From Indibacter alkaliphilus LW1 (GTDB lineage Bacteria; Bacteroidota; Bacteroidia; Cytophagales; Cyclobacteriaceae): DNA of 64,000 nt. The stretch spans positions 274,259 through 338,258 of the forward strand of contig NZ_ALWO02000037.1 of NCBI RefSeq assembly GCF_000295935.2. The letters are read 5' to 3'. The position numbers and the translations under genes are program-made. How positions within the stretch are numbered: position 1 is the stretch's first letter; each line of letters opens with the position of its first letter. The notes beneath the pieces were generated by a model. That model ran no database searches. It saw only the letters and a program-made list of their open reading frames with translations, and was not told where the DNA came from. This document shows positions 27,924-36,178 of the stretch, in pieces.

Positions 27924-30281
27924 TTATTTTTTATCATCTTCATAGTAGCCATAACCATAGCCATAAGTATACCCATAGCCATATGTAACTTTACTTGAAT
28001 CTACACCATTAAAGACAGCATAAATATTTTTTAAGTTTTTACTTGATTTTAAACCATTCAATGCCTCTACGAAGGCTCTCTGACTGTAATTTTGCCTAAA
28101 CAAGAACAGTGTAAAATCAACATGGGCCAAAAGGTCTAATGTTTCACTTACCAAGCCCACAGGAGGGGTATCCAGAATGACAACATCATATTGTTCTTTT
28201 AGCTCCTTCATTAGAATGTCAAACCTTTCCGTAAATAGCAACTCCGCAGGGTTTGGTGGAGTTGGCCCCGACACAAGAATATCAAGATTATCAAATTCAG
28301 TATGATTGATGACTTTTTTCCAATCCTTTTCTTGCCCACTCAGGTAAGTGGAAAGTCCTTGATTATTAGAGACTTTAAAATCTCCAAAAATCTTGGGTTT
28401 TCTCATATCACAGCCAACCAAAATCGTTTTCTTACCGGTCAGAGAGTAAACGGAAGCTAAGTTAATAGCACAGAAAGTTTTTCCTTCACCTGAAATGGTA
28501 GATGTCACCATCAGGGAAATTTTATCCTCGTTGGGCTGTAAAAATCTCAAGTTTGCTCTTAATGATCTGAAGCCTTCAGCAATTCCGGATTTCCCATGCT
28601 TGAGAACTACCAAATTGTCTGCAGTTTTGTTAAGTAAGATTGTAGCCACCACAGAAGTTTTCAAAAACTTCTCTAGGTATTTGACATCCTCAATTTTTGT
28701 TCTGAAAAACTCTCTGGAAAGTACAATTAAAACTGGAAACAAAAATCCCAAAAGAATGGAAGCCATATAATTTCTTACTGGTCTTGGAGCCAACTGAAAC
28801 CCTCCATCAGCCGGTTCAATGATCTTATTATTAGCTGTATTTGAAGCTTTGGTTATTGCAGCCTCTGATCGCTTTTCCATTAGAAAAGTATACAGGTTTT
28901 CATTTAATGTGAATTGTCTTTCAATTCTTATAAGGTTCTGTTCTGTCTGTGGTAGGTTCCTAAAAGAGCCTTCTATTTCTGTAATTCTTCTTTCTAGCTC
29001 TGAAATCAGTCGTTGGGCGTTTTGATCAACATTAGTAAGCACCTCTCGGATTGAACTATTAAGGTTATCAATTTTCCTGTTGACTTCTCTAACTGCTGGA
29101 GAAATTTCCTTTTGGGTAGCCAGGAGTCTTGATTTTTCAACCTGAAGAGAAAGCAAATTTTCTATTTGTGCATTGAGAATAGGATCTTCAATACCTATAC
29201 CAGAAGGCACTACCAAATCCCTGTAATTTTCTCTTACTAGATAGTCTTTTAAGCTTTGATAATAAGTCCTTTTGAATTTCTCCTCGCTTAATTGTGATTC
29301 AAGTTCGGATAGCTGTCCAAACACAGCAGAACCTTCTGCACTCAAATCAAAAAACCTATTCTGGGATCTAAAGCTTTCCAGTTGTCTTTCGAAAAACCTC
29401 AATGAATCAGCTATTCCCGAAACCTGACTGTCTATAAAAGATATGGTATTGGCATACACTTCATTTTTTTCCTGAAGCTCTTTAGCTAAATAAGTCTGCA
29501 TTAGAGTATTCAAATAAACTTCACCAACAGCTACATTGGTGGTGTTAATGGAGAGGTTCATAATTGAGGCTCCCCTTTCGACCGCAGAAACCTTCAAGGC
29601 ACTTGAGAACTGATTGGTAAGTGATTTCAGATCTCTTACTTTAAATAGGATGCTCCCTGATTTTTCAGGATCTACTTTGGCGATGTTCAACCTAAAGTGA
29701 TTTGTCTCAATCCATTCTCCAAATGGAAACTTTTCGGGTTCGGGAATATTTTTAAAAGCGGTTGAAGTTCCATCAGGGAGATATTTGGTATAATTATCAT
29801 CGTCAAAGGTGAGTGTAAAATGAGTATCATTTTCCCATGATAAATTGACTAGCCCATTGGTCACCTGGGCACTATTCCAGTCGACCTGGATTAGTACAGG
29901 GGTATTTTTATAGAGTCTATGATCTATAAAAGTCCCTCTTCTAAAATATTCAACATCAAAATCCAGATTTTTCAAAGTAGCTTCTGCTGTAGGCTTGGAT
30001 TTCAGAATGATTACTTCGTTTTGAAGTCCTACATTTCCCACCTCTGTGATGCTTGGTTTTTCGAAAAGCGCTAATGCTGATTCCTTCTCTTTAATAAAGA
30101 ACTTTGAAGTAACATTATACGTGGGTACAGTGGTCTTTGTCCAATAATAACCCGAAAAGAAAAAAACAACTATAGAAAGTAGAATCCAAGGCCATATTTT
30201 CATGACTTTTGGTATCAGGCTTTTAATATCAAACGAGCTTTCTGACCGTTCAGAAAATTCGTTTTCATCGAATTCATTCAT
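27924..30281 (-). CDS. wzc: Wzc-type polysaccharide co-polymerase and tyrosine autokinase
   Basis: The 785-residue protein fuses a Wzz-like chain-length domain (TM segment near residues 33-50, long coiled coil in about 250-450, second TM near 500-520) to a cytoplasmic bacterial tyrosine kinase domain. Walker A is SGEGKT at 597-602, Walker A' is ILVGCDMRKP from about 620, and Walker B is VVILDTPP at about 700-707. The C-terminus carries eight tyrosines in a YGYG-type repeat (767-780), the usual autophosphorylation cluster. It is 5 bases after Wza, with which it should form the export complex and control chain length. Confidence 0.95.
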   Translation of the reverse strand: MNEFDENEFSERSESSFDIKSLIPKVMKIWPWILLSIVVFFFSGYYWTKTTVPTYNVTSKFFIKEKESALALFEKPSITEVGNVGLQNEVIILKSKPTAEATLKNLDFDVEYFRRGTFIDHRLYKNTPVLIQVDWNSAQVTNGLVNLSWENDTHFTLTFDDDNYTKYLPDGTSTAFKNIPEPEKFPFGEWIETNHFRLNIAKVDPEKSGSILFKVRDLKSLTNQFSSALKVSAVERGASIMNLSINTTNVAVGEVYLNTLMQTYLAKELQEKNEVYANTISFIDSQVSGIADSLRFFERQLESFRSQNRFFDLSAEGSAVFGQLSELESQLSEEKFKRTYYQSLKDYLVRENYRDLVVPSGIGIEDPILNAQIENLLSLQVEKSRLLATQKEISPAVREVNRKIDNLNSSIREVLTNVDQNAQRLISELERRITEIEGSFRNLPQTEQNLIRIERQFTLNENLYTFLMEKRSEAAITKASNTANNKIIEPADGGFQLAPRPVRNYMASILLGFLFPVLIVLSREFFRTKIEDVKYLEKFLKTSVVATILLNKTADNLVVLKHGKSGIAEGFRSLRANLRFLQPNEDKISLMVTSTISGEGKTFCAINLASVYSLTGKKTILVGCDMRKPKIFGDFKVSNNQGLSTYLSGQEKDWKKVINHTEFDNLDILVSGPTPPNPAELLFTERFDILMKELKEQYDVVILDTPPVGLVSETLDLLAHVDFTLFLFRQNYSQRAFVEALNGLKSSKNLKNIYAVFNGVDSSKVTYGYGYTYGYGYGYYEDDKK

Positions 30282-30286
30282 ATAAA

Positions 30287-31132
30287 TTAATTTCTAACAA
30301 GTGTTGCTGTAATTGCAATTGCCGTAATGGTAGATGTAATTAAAGTGAGGGTTTGAATAAAGTTGGTGGCAGTACCAACTTCTCTAACTCTCAATGGCTC
30401 TGCATAAAGTACATCATTGGGTCTTATAAAATAATACTCAGAACCTAAAATATTTTTATCGTTTAAATTTATTCTATGGATTTGGGATCCATCTGGATAT
30501 TGCCTAACCAAAACAAGTTCATTTCTCTTAGCAATAATGTTCATATCCCCTGCAGCAGCGATTGCTTCAAAAATAGTAACTCTGTTTTGCAACACAGTCA
30601 GCTTTCCGGGGACATTAAACTCCCCCAAAGCACTAAATCTAATTCCTCCGAGTCTTACTCTAACAAAGAACTCATCCTCATTTACATATTTCTTCACCTC
30701 TTCTTCTATCAGCTCCTTAGCTTGTTTGGTAGTATACCCTACTAGACTAAGTTCTCCTATTAAGGGCAATTCGACTTTTCCTTCATCATCAAGTGTATAA
30801 CCATTCATGAAAAAGATATCCCCTCCTCCTTGTCCTCCTCCCATCATTCCCATATTGTTATTGCCATCACCACCAGTTACCACTGCGAAAAGTTCATTCA
30901 ATTCTGGACTTGTGGTTTTAATATTTATCTCAATGATATCATAGGACTGTAATAAATATTCATCAAATTGATATCTGATTTTCTCACCTGTGAAGATCAT
31001 TGGATCAGAGTCATCTCCAAAGTCTTGCATGTACATGATTCTTTTGTTGGAAATGCACGAACTGATCAAAAGGAGTACCAAGAAGTGAAGGAATAGGGCT
31101 CTACTATTTTTTCTTAACATTTTTTCAAACAA
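30287..31132 (-). CDS. wza: Wza-type polysaccharide export lipoprotein
   Basis: The 281-residue protein has a lipoprotein signal ending LLISSC at Cys26. The export domain is visible in YLLQSYDIIEINIKTTSPEL and VELPLIGELSLVGYTTKQAK, followed by an SLBB-like part (FSALGEFNVPGKLTVLQNRV). A glycine-rich stretch (GGDGNNNMGMMGGGQGGGDI) separates two strands of the first domain. The C-terminal FIQTLTLITSTITAIAITAT is a hydrophobic segment expected for the outer-membrane pore helix. A second Met at residue 5 is an alternative start. It should form the outer-membrane channel with Wzc. Confidence 0.93.
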   Translation of the reverse strand: MFEKMLRKNSRALFLHFLVLLLISSCISNKRIMYMQDFGDDSDPMIFTGEKIRYQFDEYLLQSYDIIEINIKTTSPELNELFAVVTGGDGNNNMGMMGGGQGGGDIFFMNGYTLDDEGKVELPLIGELSLVGYTTKQAKELIEEEVKKYVNEDEFFVRVRLGGIRFSALGEFNVPGKLTVLQNRVTIFEAIAAAGDMNIIAKRNELVLVRQYPDGSQIHRINLNDKNILGSEYYFIRPNDVLYAEPLRVREVGTATNFIQTLTLITSTITAIAITATLVRN

Positions 31133-31161
31133 GAATTAGTCGTCTTTGATTTAGATCGTTT

Positions 31162-31169
31162 CAAATATA
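31162..31169 (-). promoter_or_regulatory. possible -7 element upstream of wza
   Basis: The minus strand reads TATATTTG, an exact match to the Bacteroidota -7 consensus TAnnTTTG, 30 bases upstream of the wza start. The nearest TTG upstream leaves a 13-base spacer, which is shorter than the usual 17-23, so this is a weak candidate for an internal promoter between tviB and wza. Confidence 0.3.
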
Positions 31170-31223
31170 TGTATTTTTTTCACAAAGAAACTTAATGCTA
31201 CACTCAGTTAAAACTGCACCAAT

Positions 31224-32528
31224 TTAAAGTCTGGCATCAACTTGGTTTTTATTCAGAAACCCTTTGACATCGAATACTACACAATTCTCACTTTTTTGAA
31301 TTTGCAGTTTGGAAAACTCTTTATGAGCTACTGCCAAAATAATTGCAGAATACTCATCTAGATTTGGTCCAATTTTACCGCCTAGTATGGTTATTCCATA
31401 TTCATGCTTTACTTCTGCTTCACTTGCCCAAGGATCATAAACATCAACATCCATGTCAAAAGCCTTCAATTCCTTATAAATGTCAATTACTCTGGTATTG
31501 CGCACATCCGGGCAGTCTTCCTTGAAAGTGAAGCCTAGAATCAAAACCTTGGAATCAATGACCTTAAGGTCCTTCCTCATCATATGCTTGATGACCTCAG
31601 TAGCCACATGCTTCCCCATACTGTCATTCAGCCTTCGTCCAGCTAGGATAATTTCTGGATGATAGCCAACTTCCTGAGCCTTTTGTGCCAAATAAAAGGG
31701 ATCTACACCTATGCAATGCCCCCCAACTAAACCTGGCTTAAATTTAAGGAAATTCCATTTTGTACCTGCCGCTTCCAATACTTCATGGGTATCAATACCT
31801 AGGAGGTTGAAAATTTTTGACAGTTCATTTACAAATGCAATATTTATATCTCTTTGAGAATTTTCTATCACTTTTGCTGCTTCTGCAACTTTTATGGAAG
31901 AAGCCTTATGGGTACCTGCTGTAATAACTGACTTGTACAAAGCATCTACATAGTCTGCCACCTCAGGTGTACTGCCTGAAGTTACTTTGAGAATTTTTGC
32001 CACAGTATGCTCTTTATCCCCTGGATTGATTCTTTCTGGAGAATAACCCGCATAAAAATCTTCATTGAACTTAAGACCGGAAAATTTTTCAAGAACTGGT
32101 ACACACTCCTCTTCAGTCACCCCTGGGTAGACAGTTGATTCATAAATCACCACATCCCCCTTTTTGAGCATTTTCCCGATTGTTTCAGAAGCTTTAAGCA
32201 TGGGTGTAAGAACAGGCTTGTTATGTTTATCGGTTGGTGTAGGTACAGTTACAATAAAAATATTCGCATCTGACATATCCTGAAAGTCATTGCTTGGTAA
32301 TAATCCTGGACCAATCAACGACTTCACCAAAACTTTCTTTAAATATTCATCTTCTACCTCAAGAGTTTTATCAATACCACTTGAAAGTTCCTTTACTCTT
32401 ACGGCATCAATATCATAACCAATGGTTTTATACTTTTTAGCAAACTCCACTGCAAGCGGAAGACCTACGTATCCCAGGCCAATTACAGCTATTTTTACCT
32501 CTTCAAGTGGATTTATTGATTTATACAT
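31224..32528 (-). CDS. tviB: UDP-N-acetylglucosamine 6-dehydrogenase (TviB/WbpA type)
   Basis: The 434-residue protein has the N-terminal NAD motif [20 protein letters not shown], the central [20 protein letters not shown] and [14 protein letters not shown] segments, and the catalytic Cys272 in [15 protein letters not shown]. It ends in DARL, and the sequence follows Salmonella TviB closely from memory, including [19 protein letters not shown]. TviB oxidises UDP-GlcNAc to UDP-GlcNAcA (and can act on the GalNAc form). It is the first gene of operon B; one copy of the 21-bp repeat lies 12 bases upstream of its ATG. Its product would be a substrate for the AsnB-like amidotransferases if uronamides are made. 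Confidence 0.92.
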   Translation of the reverse strand: MYKSINPLEEVKIAVIGLGYVGLPLAVEFAKKYKTIGYDIDAVRVKELSSGIDKTLEVEDEYLKKVLVKSLIGPGLLPSNDFQDMSDANIFIVTVPTPTDKHNKPVLTPMLKASETIGKMLKKGDVVIYESTVYPGVTEEECVPVLEKFSGLKFNEDFYAGYSPERINPGDKEHTVAKILKVTSGSTPEVADYVDALYKSVITAGTHKASSIKVAEAAKVIENSQRDINIAFVNELSKIFNLLGIDTHEVLEAAGTKWNFLKFKPGLVGGHCIGVDPFYLAQKAQEVGYHPEIILAGRRLNDSMGKHVATEVIKHMMRKDLKVIDSKVLILGFTFKEDCPDVRNTRVIDIYKELKAFDMDVDVYDPWASEAEVKHEYGITILGGKIGPNLDEYSAIILAVAHKEFSKLQIQKSENCVVFDVKGFLNKNQVDARL

Positions 32529-32540
32529 GTTATTAATAAT

Positions 32541-32561
32541 TACAGCTTCGCCCTTTCAGTC
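32541..32561 (-). promoter_or_regulatory. 21-bp shared leader element, copy 1 (before tviB)
   Basis: The coding strand contains GACTGAAAGGGCGAAGCTGT followed by A, identical over 21 bases to the copy at 52179-52199. It ends 12 bases before the tviB start codon, so it lies in the 5' leader of the long operon B. No other copy was seen in the window. Function is not known; see findings for the antitermination hypothesis. Confidence 0.6.
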
Positions 32562-32796
32562 CCATCAGGAAAACTTAGCTATTTGACGATTTAACAGACA
32601 TAAAATTCCCAAACGCTTTCCAGCGAAAGTTAAATTGAATTATAAAGGTGAATGGAGTTATTGTATTAACAAAGGGGAATATACATTCAAATTGAATCGG
32701 AAAATTAATTGATTTAAAGAAGCCAACAAAACAATTTAACTAATTCACCAATTAATTGGCAACATTAACAAAATATAAGGATTTCAATTTCTCTAT
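32562..32796. other. intergenic region between rmlA and tviB
   Basis: No gene is seen in this AT-rich stretch. It contains a 12-base palindrome CCAATTAATTGG at 32748-32759 and a small possible hairpin CTTTC-CAGC-GAAAG at 32616-32629. No consensus TAnnTTTG was found on the minus strand, so the tviB promoter is not located. No convincing terminator follows rmlA. Confidence 0.5.
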
Positions 32797-33669
32797 TTAT
32801 TTGATTTTCTTTTTCAGATACTGGCCATATTCAGTTTTCAATAATGGCTCTGCCAGCACTTTCAAATCCTCTACTGTTATGTATCCCATATCGAATGCAA
32901 TCTCTTCTAAACATGCTACTTTAAGCCCCTGTCTTTTCTCAATGGTTTGAATAAAATTAGAAGCTTCCAGCATTGATTCATGAGTTCCTGTATCAAGCCA
33001 GGCATAGCCTCGCCCCATCAATTCTACTTTCAATTCTTTCTTTGTTAAGTAAACTTGATTTACAGTAGTAATTTCTAACTCTCCTCTTTTACTGGGTTTT
33101 ATGGATTTTGCAATTTCAACAACAGAATTTGGATAAAAATATAAGCCAACAACCGCATAATTACTTTTGGGATTTTCTGGTTTTTCATCAATGGAGAGTG
33201 CATTCCCATCCTTGTCAAAATCAACCACCCCATATCTTTGAGGATCCTGAACAAAATAACCAAAAACTGTAGCCTTGTTTTCGTTCTCTACTGCATGCAC
33301 AGCATTCCTCAATAGTTGCGTAAACCCATGTCCATAAAATATATTATCCCCTAAAACCAGACAAACATTATCTGACCCAATAAATTCATCTCCAATAATA
33401 AAAGCCTGTGCTAATCCATCGGGTCTTGGCTGTTCTGCATAAGATATGGTCAATCCAATATCAGATCCATCACCGAATAATTTTATAAAATTTGGAAGAT
33501 CTTCTGGAGTGCTGATAATCAAAATCTCTTTAATCCCAGCCAACATCAACGCGCTCAATGGGTAATAAATCATTGGCTTGTCATAAATCGCCAATAACTG
33601 TTTCGAAGTACCCTTTGTAATCGGATATAACCTTGTTCCAGAACCTCCTGCTAAAATGATGCCTTTCAT
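32797..33669 (-). CDS. rmlA: glucose-1-phosphate thymidylyltransferase
   Basis: The 290-residue protein begins [20 protein letters not shown] with the nucleotidyltransferase signature GGSGTRLYP at 8-16, and contains [33 protein letters not shown] and [15 protein letters not shown] in the order of RmlA. Length matches the family. It joins dTTP and glucose-1-phosphate to give dTDP-glucose, the precursor of dTDP-rhamnose and related deoxysugars. RmlB, RmlC and RmlD are not in the window, so the final sugar is not determined. A strong terminator precedes it and a possible promoter lies at 33694-33724, so it may be transcribed separately from ugd. Confidence 0.95.
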   Translation of the reverse strand: MKGIILAGGSGTRLYPITKGTSKQLLAIYDKPMIYYPLSALMLAGIKEILIISTPEDLPNFIKLFGDGSDIGLTISYAEQPRPDGLAQAFIIGDEFIGSDNVCLVLGDNIFYGHGFTQLLRNAVHAVENENKATVFGYFVQDPQRYGVVDFDKDGNALSIDEKPENPKSNYAVVGLYFYPNSVVEIAKSIKPSKRGELEITTVNQVYLTKKELKVELMGRGYAWLDTGTHESMLEASNFIQTIEKRQGLKVACLEEIAFDMGYITVEDLKVLAEPLLKTEYGQYLKKKIK

Positions 33670-33693
33670 CTATATTATGATATTAAATGGTCT

Positions 33694-33724
33694 CAAATTA
33701 AAAATCATATTATACAAAAATCAA
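33694..33724 (-). promoter_or_regulatory. possible promoter for rmlA
   Basis: The minus strand has TTG at 33724-33722, a 20-base spacer, and TTAATTTG at 33701-33694. This matches the Bacteroidota pattern TTG-N17-23-TAnnTTTG with one mismatch. It lies directly after the ugd terminator and 24 bases before the rmlA ATG. Confidence 0.35.
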
Positions 33725-33735
33725 CATCAAATAAA

Positions 33736-33768
33736 GAAAAAACTGGCTCATACGTTCGTATGGCCAGT
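33736..33768 (-). terminator. intrinsic terminator after ugd
   Basis: The minus strand forms a stem ACTGGC-CATACG paired with CGTATG-(A)-GCCAGT around a short AA loop, twelve pairs with one bulge, followed by six T residues (forward A-run at 33737-33742). It starts 6 bases after the ugd stop codon and is well placed to end that transcript. Confidence 0.75.
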
Positions 33769-33773
33769 AATTA

Positions 33774-35174
33774 TCAAATATTTGATTTTCCAATTGCACT
33801 TACCCGGAAACCAATTTTCTTAAGATCTTGATGTGGTAAAATATTCCTCCCATCAAACAGCTGTGCGGGTTGTAGCATTGCATTATATATTTTAGACCAA
33901 TCGTATGAAACAAATTCATCCCATTCGGTCAACAAGGCTATAGCATGCGAATCCAAGCAAGCTTCATAGGGATCGTTAACAACAGTTACATATTTTCTAT
34001 TATCTTCTGAAGACCTTGTGTTGAGGTAGTCTAAATCAGCATAAATTTTCTCTGCACTAACCTTAGGATCATAAACACAGATCTGGGCTTGCTCATTCAA
34101 AAGATGATCTGCAACATAAATAGCTGCTGACTCCCTCGTGTCATTAGTATCTTTCTTGAAAGCCCATCCCAGGAAAGTTATTTTCTTTCCATTAACAGTG
34201 TTATACAAAGACCTAATTATATTTTTTGCGAATCTTGCTTTTTGATGATCATTCATTTTGATCACCTGCTCCCAATAATCAGCCACTTCATGCAAACCAT
34301 AACTTCTGCTGATGTAAACCATATTGAGAATGTCTTTTTGAAAACAAGAGCCACCGAATCCTACAGAAGCTTTTAAGAATTTTGAGCCTATTCTGCTATC
34401 AGCACCTATAGCTCGGGCAACTTCAGAAACATCAGCCTCTGTGACTTCACACAGTTCGGAGATTGCATTTATGGAAGACACCCTTTGTGCCAAAAACGCA
34501 TTAGCGGTCAACTTTGAAAGCTCAGAAGACCAAACATTAGTAGTCAGGATTCTATCTTTTGGAACCCATGATGCATAAATTTCTACCAATGCATTAATTG
34601 CCTCTCTTCCTTCCGGGGTATCATCTCCTCCGATCAATACTCTATCTGGGTCAAGCAAGTCTTCCACGGCAGTTCCTTCGGCCAAAAATTCAGGATTAGA
34701 GAGGATCTGGAACTTTAAACCATTACCGGTATTGTCCAGAATATCCTTTACTGCTTGGGCTGTTCTTACAGGAAGGGTAGATTTTTCCACCACGATCTTA
34801 TTCTTTTCAGAAGCTGCCGCGATCTGCCTTGCACAAAGTTCAACCCATTTCAAATCTGCTGCCATTCCCTTTCCCTCACCGTAAGTTTTGGTAGGAGTAT
34901 TTACCGAAATAAAAATCATTTCAGCTTCCTTGATTGCCTTGTTGACATCAGTAGAGAAAAACAGATTTCTTCCTCTCGCTTCTGCCACTACTCTATCCAG
35001 ACCTGGTTCATAAACCGGAAGTTTATCCAGATCTTCACCATTCCAGGCATCTATCCTGGCCTGATTGATATCTACTACTGTAACTGTAATTTCAGGACAC
35101 TTCTGTGCTATGACTGCCATGGTTGGGCCACCTACGTAACCCGCACCAATACAGCAAATTTTAGATACTTTCAT
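33774..35174 (-). CDS. ugd: UDP-glucose 6-dehydrogenase
   Basis: The 466-residue protein starts [20 protein letters not shown] and resembles the longer, animal-type UGDH rather than the short bacterial form. NAD binding is GAGYVGG at 10-16; [20 protein letters not shown] and [20 protein letters not shown] follow. The catalytic Cys277 lies in [11 protein letters not shown]. It oxidises UDP-glucose to UDP-glucuronate in two steps. Downstream is a strong terminator; upstream is an AmsE-like GT2 gene 97 bases away. Together with TviB it gives the locus two uronic acid donors. Confidence 0.95.
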   Translation of the reverse strand: MKVSKICCIGAGYVGGPTMAVIAQKCPEITVTVVDINQARIDAWNGEDLDKLPVYEPGLDRVVAEARGRNLFFSTDVNKAIKEAEMIFISVNTPTKTYGEGKGMAADLKWVELCARQIAAASEKNKIVVEKSTLPVRTAQAVKDILDNTGNGLKFQILSNPEFLAEGTAVEDLLDPDRVLIGGDDTPEGREAINALVEIYASWVPKDRILTTNVWSSELSKLTANAFLAQRVSSINAISELCEVTEADVSEVARAIGADSRIGSKFLKASVGFGGSCFQKDILNMVYISRSYGLHEVADYWEQVIKMNDHQKARFAKNIIRSLYNTVNGKKITFLGWAFKKDTNDTRESAAIYVADHLLNEQAQICVYDPKVSAEKIYADLDYLNTRSSEDNRKYVTVVNDPYEACLDSHAIALLTEWDEFVSYDWSKIYNAMLQPAQLFDGRNILPHQDLKKIGFRVSAIGKSNI

Positions 35175-35198
35175 TTTGGAATTTTAATTTTAATCTAT

Positions 35199-35219
35199 AA
35201 AAAACTCTATTTAGTAGAG
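35199..35219 (-). terminator. weak hairpin with T-run before ugd
   Basis: The minus strand reads CTCTA-CTAAA-TAGAG followed by six T residues, a five-pair stem between the GT2 stop (35272) and the ugd start (35174). The stem is short, so it may only be a partial terminator or attenuator. Confidence 0.3.
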
Positions 35220-35271
35220 CAAAAATTTTATTTCAATATTTAGTTGACAATATTAATAAAAGTGAGTCAGA

Positions 35272-36081
35272 TTACCGCAATACATGTTGGTAAAAGTACC
35301 TTCTAAGAAAATTGGGTAGTATCCTCACACTTCCTCTAATAAAATAGTTTCTCATAAATTCAAGTTCAGAGATAAATCCAATTCTTAAAAAATCTTTTTG
35401 GACCGCTACTTCATTTTTAAAATATTCAATACCTCCGCGTCTTCCGAATAGCTCATTGTCAGCTCTCATAAACAAAAGTACTGTTGGAATATTAGCAATT
35501 TTAAAACCCGAATTCAACAATCTACCCCAAAGGTGATAATCCTGCTGAAACCTAAAGTTATCATAACTCCCTACAAACAGCACATCTTCTTTCCTATACA
35601 TGACAGTAGGATGATTGAGGGGGCATCTCTTTTTGGCAAACTTAAACAACAAATCAGGTTCGGAAGGCAAAGTCCTGTAAGTATTGATGTTGTCAAGCTC
35701 TGCTGAAAATTCAGCAATCCAACTCCCCACAACAGAAATCTGAGGGTTGTTTTTAAGATAATTAAGCTGCATTTCAAATCTTTTTGGATGTGAGATATCA
35801 TCTGCATCCATTCTTGCGACTATTTTTTCAGAACATGCCTCTAAACCCAACTTTAAGGAATACCCAAGGCCAAGATTTTTTTTATTGATAATCCTTTTAA
35901 TCGGAAGCTTATCTTCCCACAAACTAACTACTTCTTCAAGCTCCGAAGTAACTTCCCCATCCTGAATTAAAACAATTTCTGAAGCTTGAACAGTTTGGTT
36001 TTTTAAACTTTCTAATGCGTCATCTAAATACTTGGGGTCGTCTTTTGAATAAAAAGACATTAAACAAGAAAACTTATCCAT
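35272..36081 (-). CDS. GT2-family glycosyltransferase, AmsE-like
   Basis: The 269-residue protein has a GT-A fold. It begins MDKFSCLMSFYSKDDPKYLD and continues SLKNQTVQASEIVLIQDGEV, NKKNLGLGYSLKLGLEACSE and IVARMDADDISHPKRFEMQL, with the DxD metal site in MDADD. The order and wording closely resemble AmsE of amylovoran synthesis, which adds a galactose. FQQDYHLWGRLL near the C-terminus fits the acceptor-side ED/QDY motif. It is 97 bases downstream of the Wzi-like gene and has its own possible promoter. The transferred sugar is not certain. Confidence 0.9.
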   Translation of the reverse strand: MDKFSCLMSFYSKDDPKYLDDALESLKNQTVQASEIVLIQDGEVTSELEEVVSLWEDKLPIKRIINKKNLGLGYSLKLGLEACSEKIVARMDADDISHPKRFEMQLNYLKNNPQISVVGSWIAEFSAELDNINTYRTLPSEPDLLFKFAKKRCPLNHPTVMYRKEDVLFVGSYDNFRFQQDYHLWGRLLNSGFKIANIPTVLLFMRADNELFGRRGGIEYFKNEVAVQKDFLRIGFISELEFMRNYFIRGSVRILPNFLRRYFYQHVLR

Positions 36082-36113
36082 TCTCTAAATATTTGATTTT
36101 GGATGATTTAGTA

Positions 36114-36141
36114 CAAATCTACAACATTGATTTTAAGTCGA
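36114..36141 (-). promoter_or_regulatory. possible promoter for the AmsE-like GT2 gene
   Basis: The minus strand has TAGATTTG at 36121-36114, an exact TAnnTTTG match, 32 bases before the start codon. At the expected upstream distance (17 bases) there is TCG at 36141-36139 instead of TTG, so the -33 part has one mismatch. Confidence 0.35.
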
Positions 36142-36147
36142 AACGAT

Positions 36148-36168
36148 TGTAGCAAGAAATATGCTACA
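36148..36168 (-). terminator. possible weak terminator after the Wzi-like gene
   Basis: A perfect seven-pair inverted repeat, TGTAGCA and TGCTACA with a seven-base loop, lies 10 bases after the end of operon A. No strong T-run follows on the minus strand, so termination efficiency is doubtful. Confidence 0.35.
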
Positions 36169-36178
36169 TGTCATTTAA

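Noticed and set aside
27941-27987. Short tandem DNA repeat of the form CCATAG/CCATAA.
   Set aside because: It is simply the coding sequence of the tyrosine-glycine tail of Wzc, an expected feature of these kinases.
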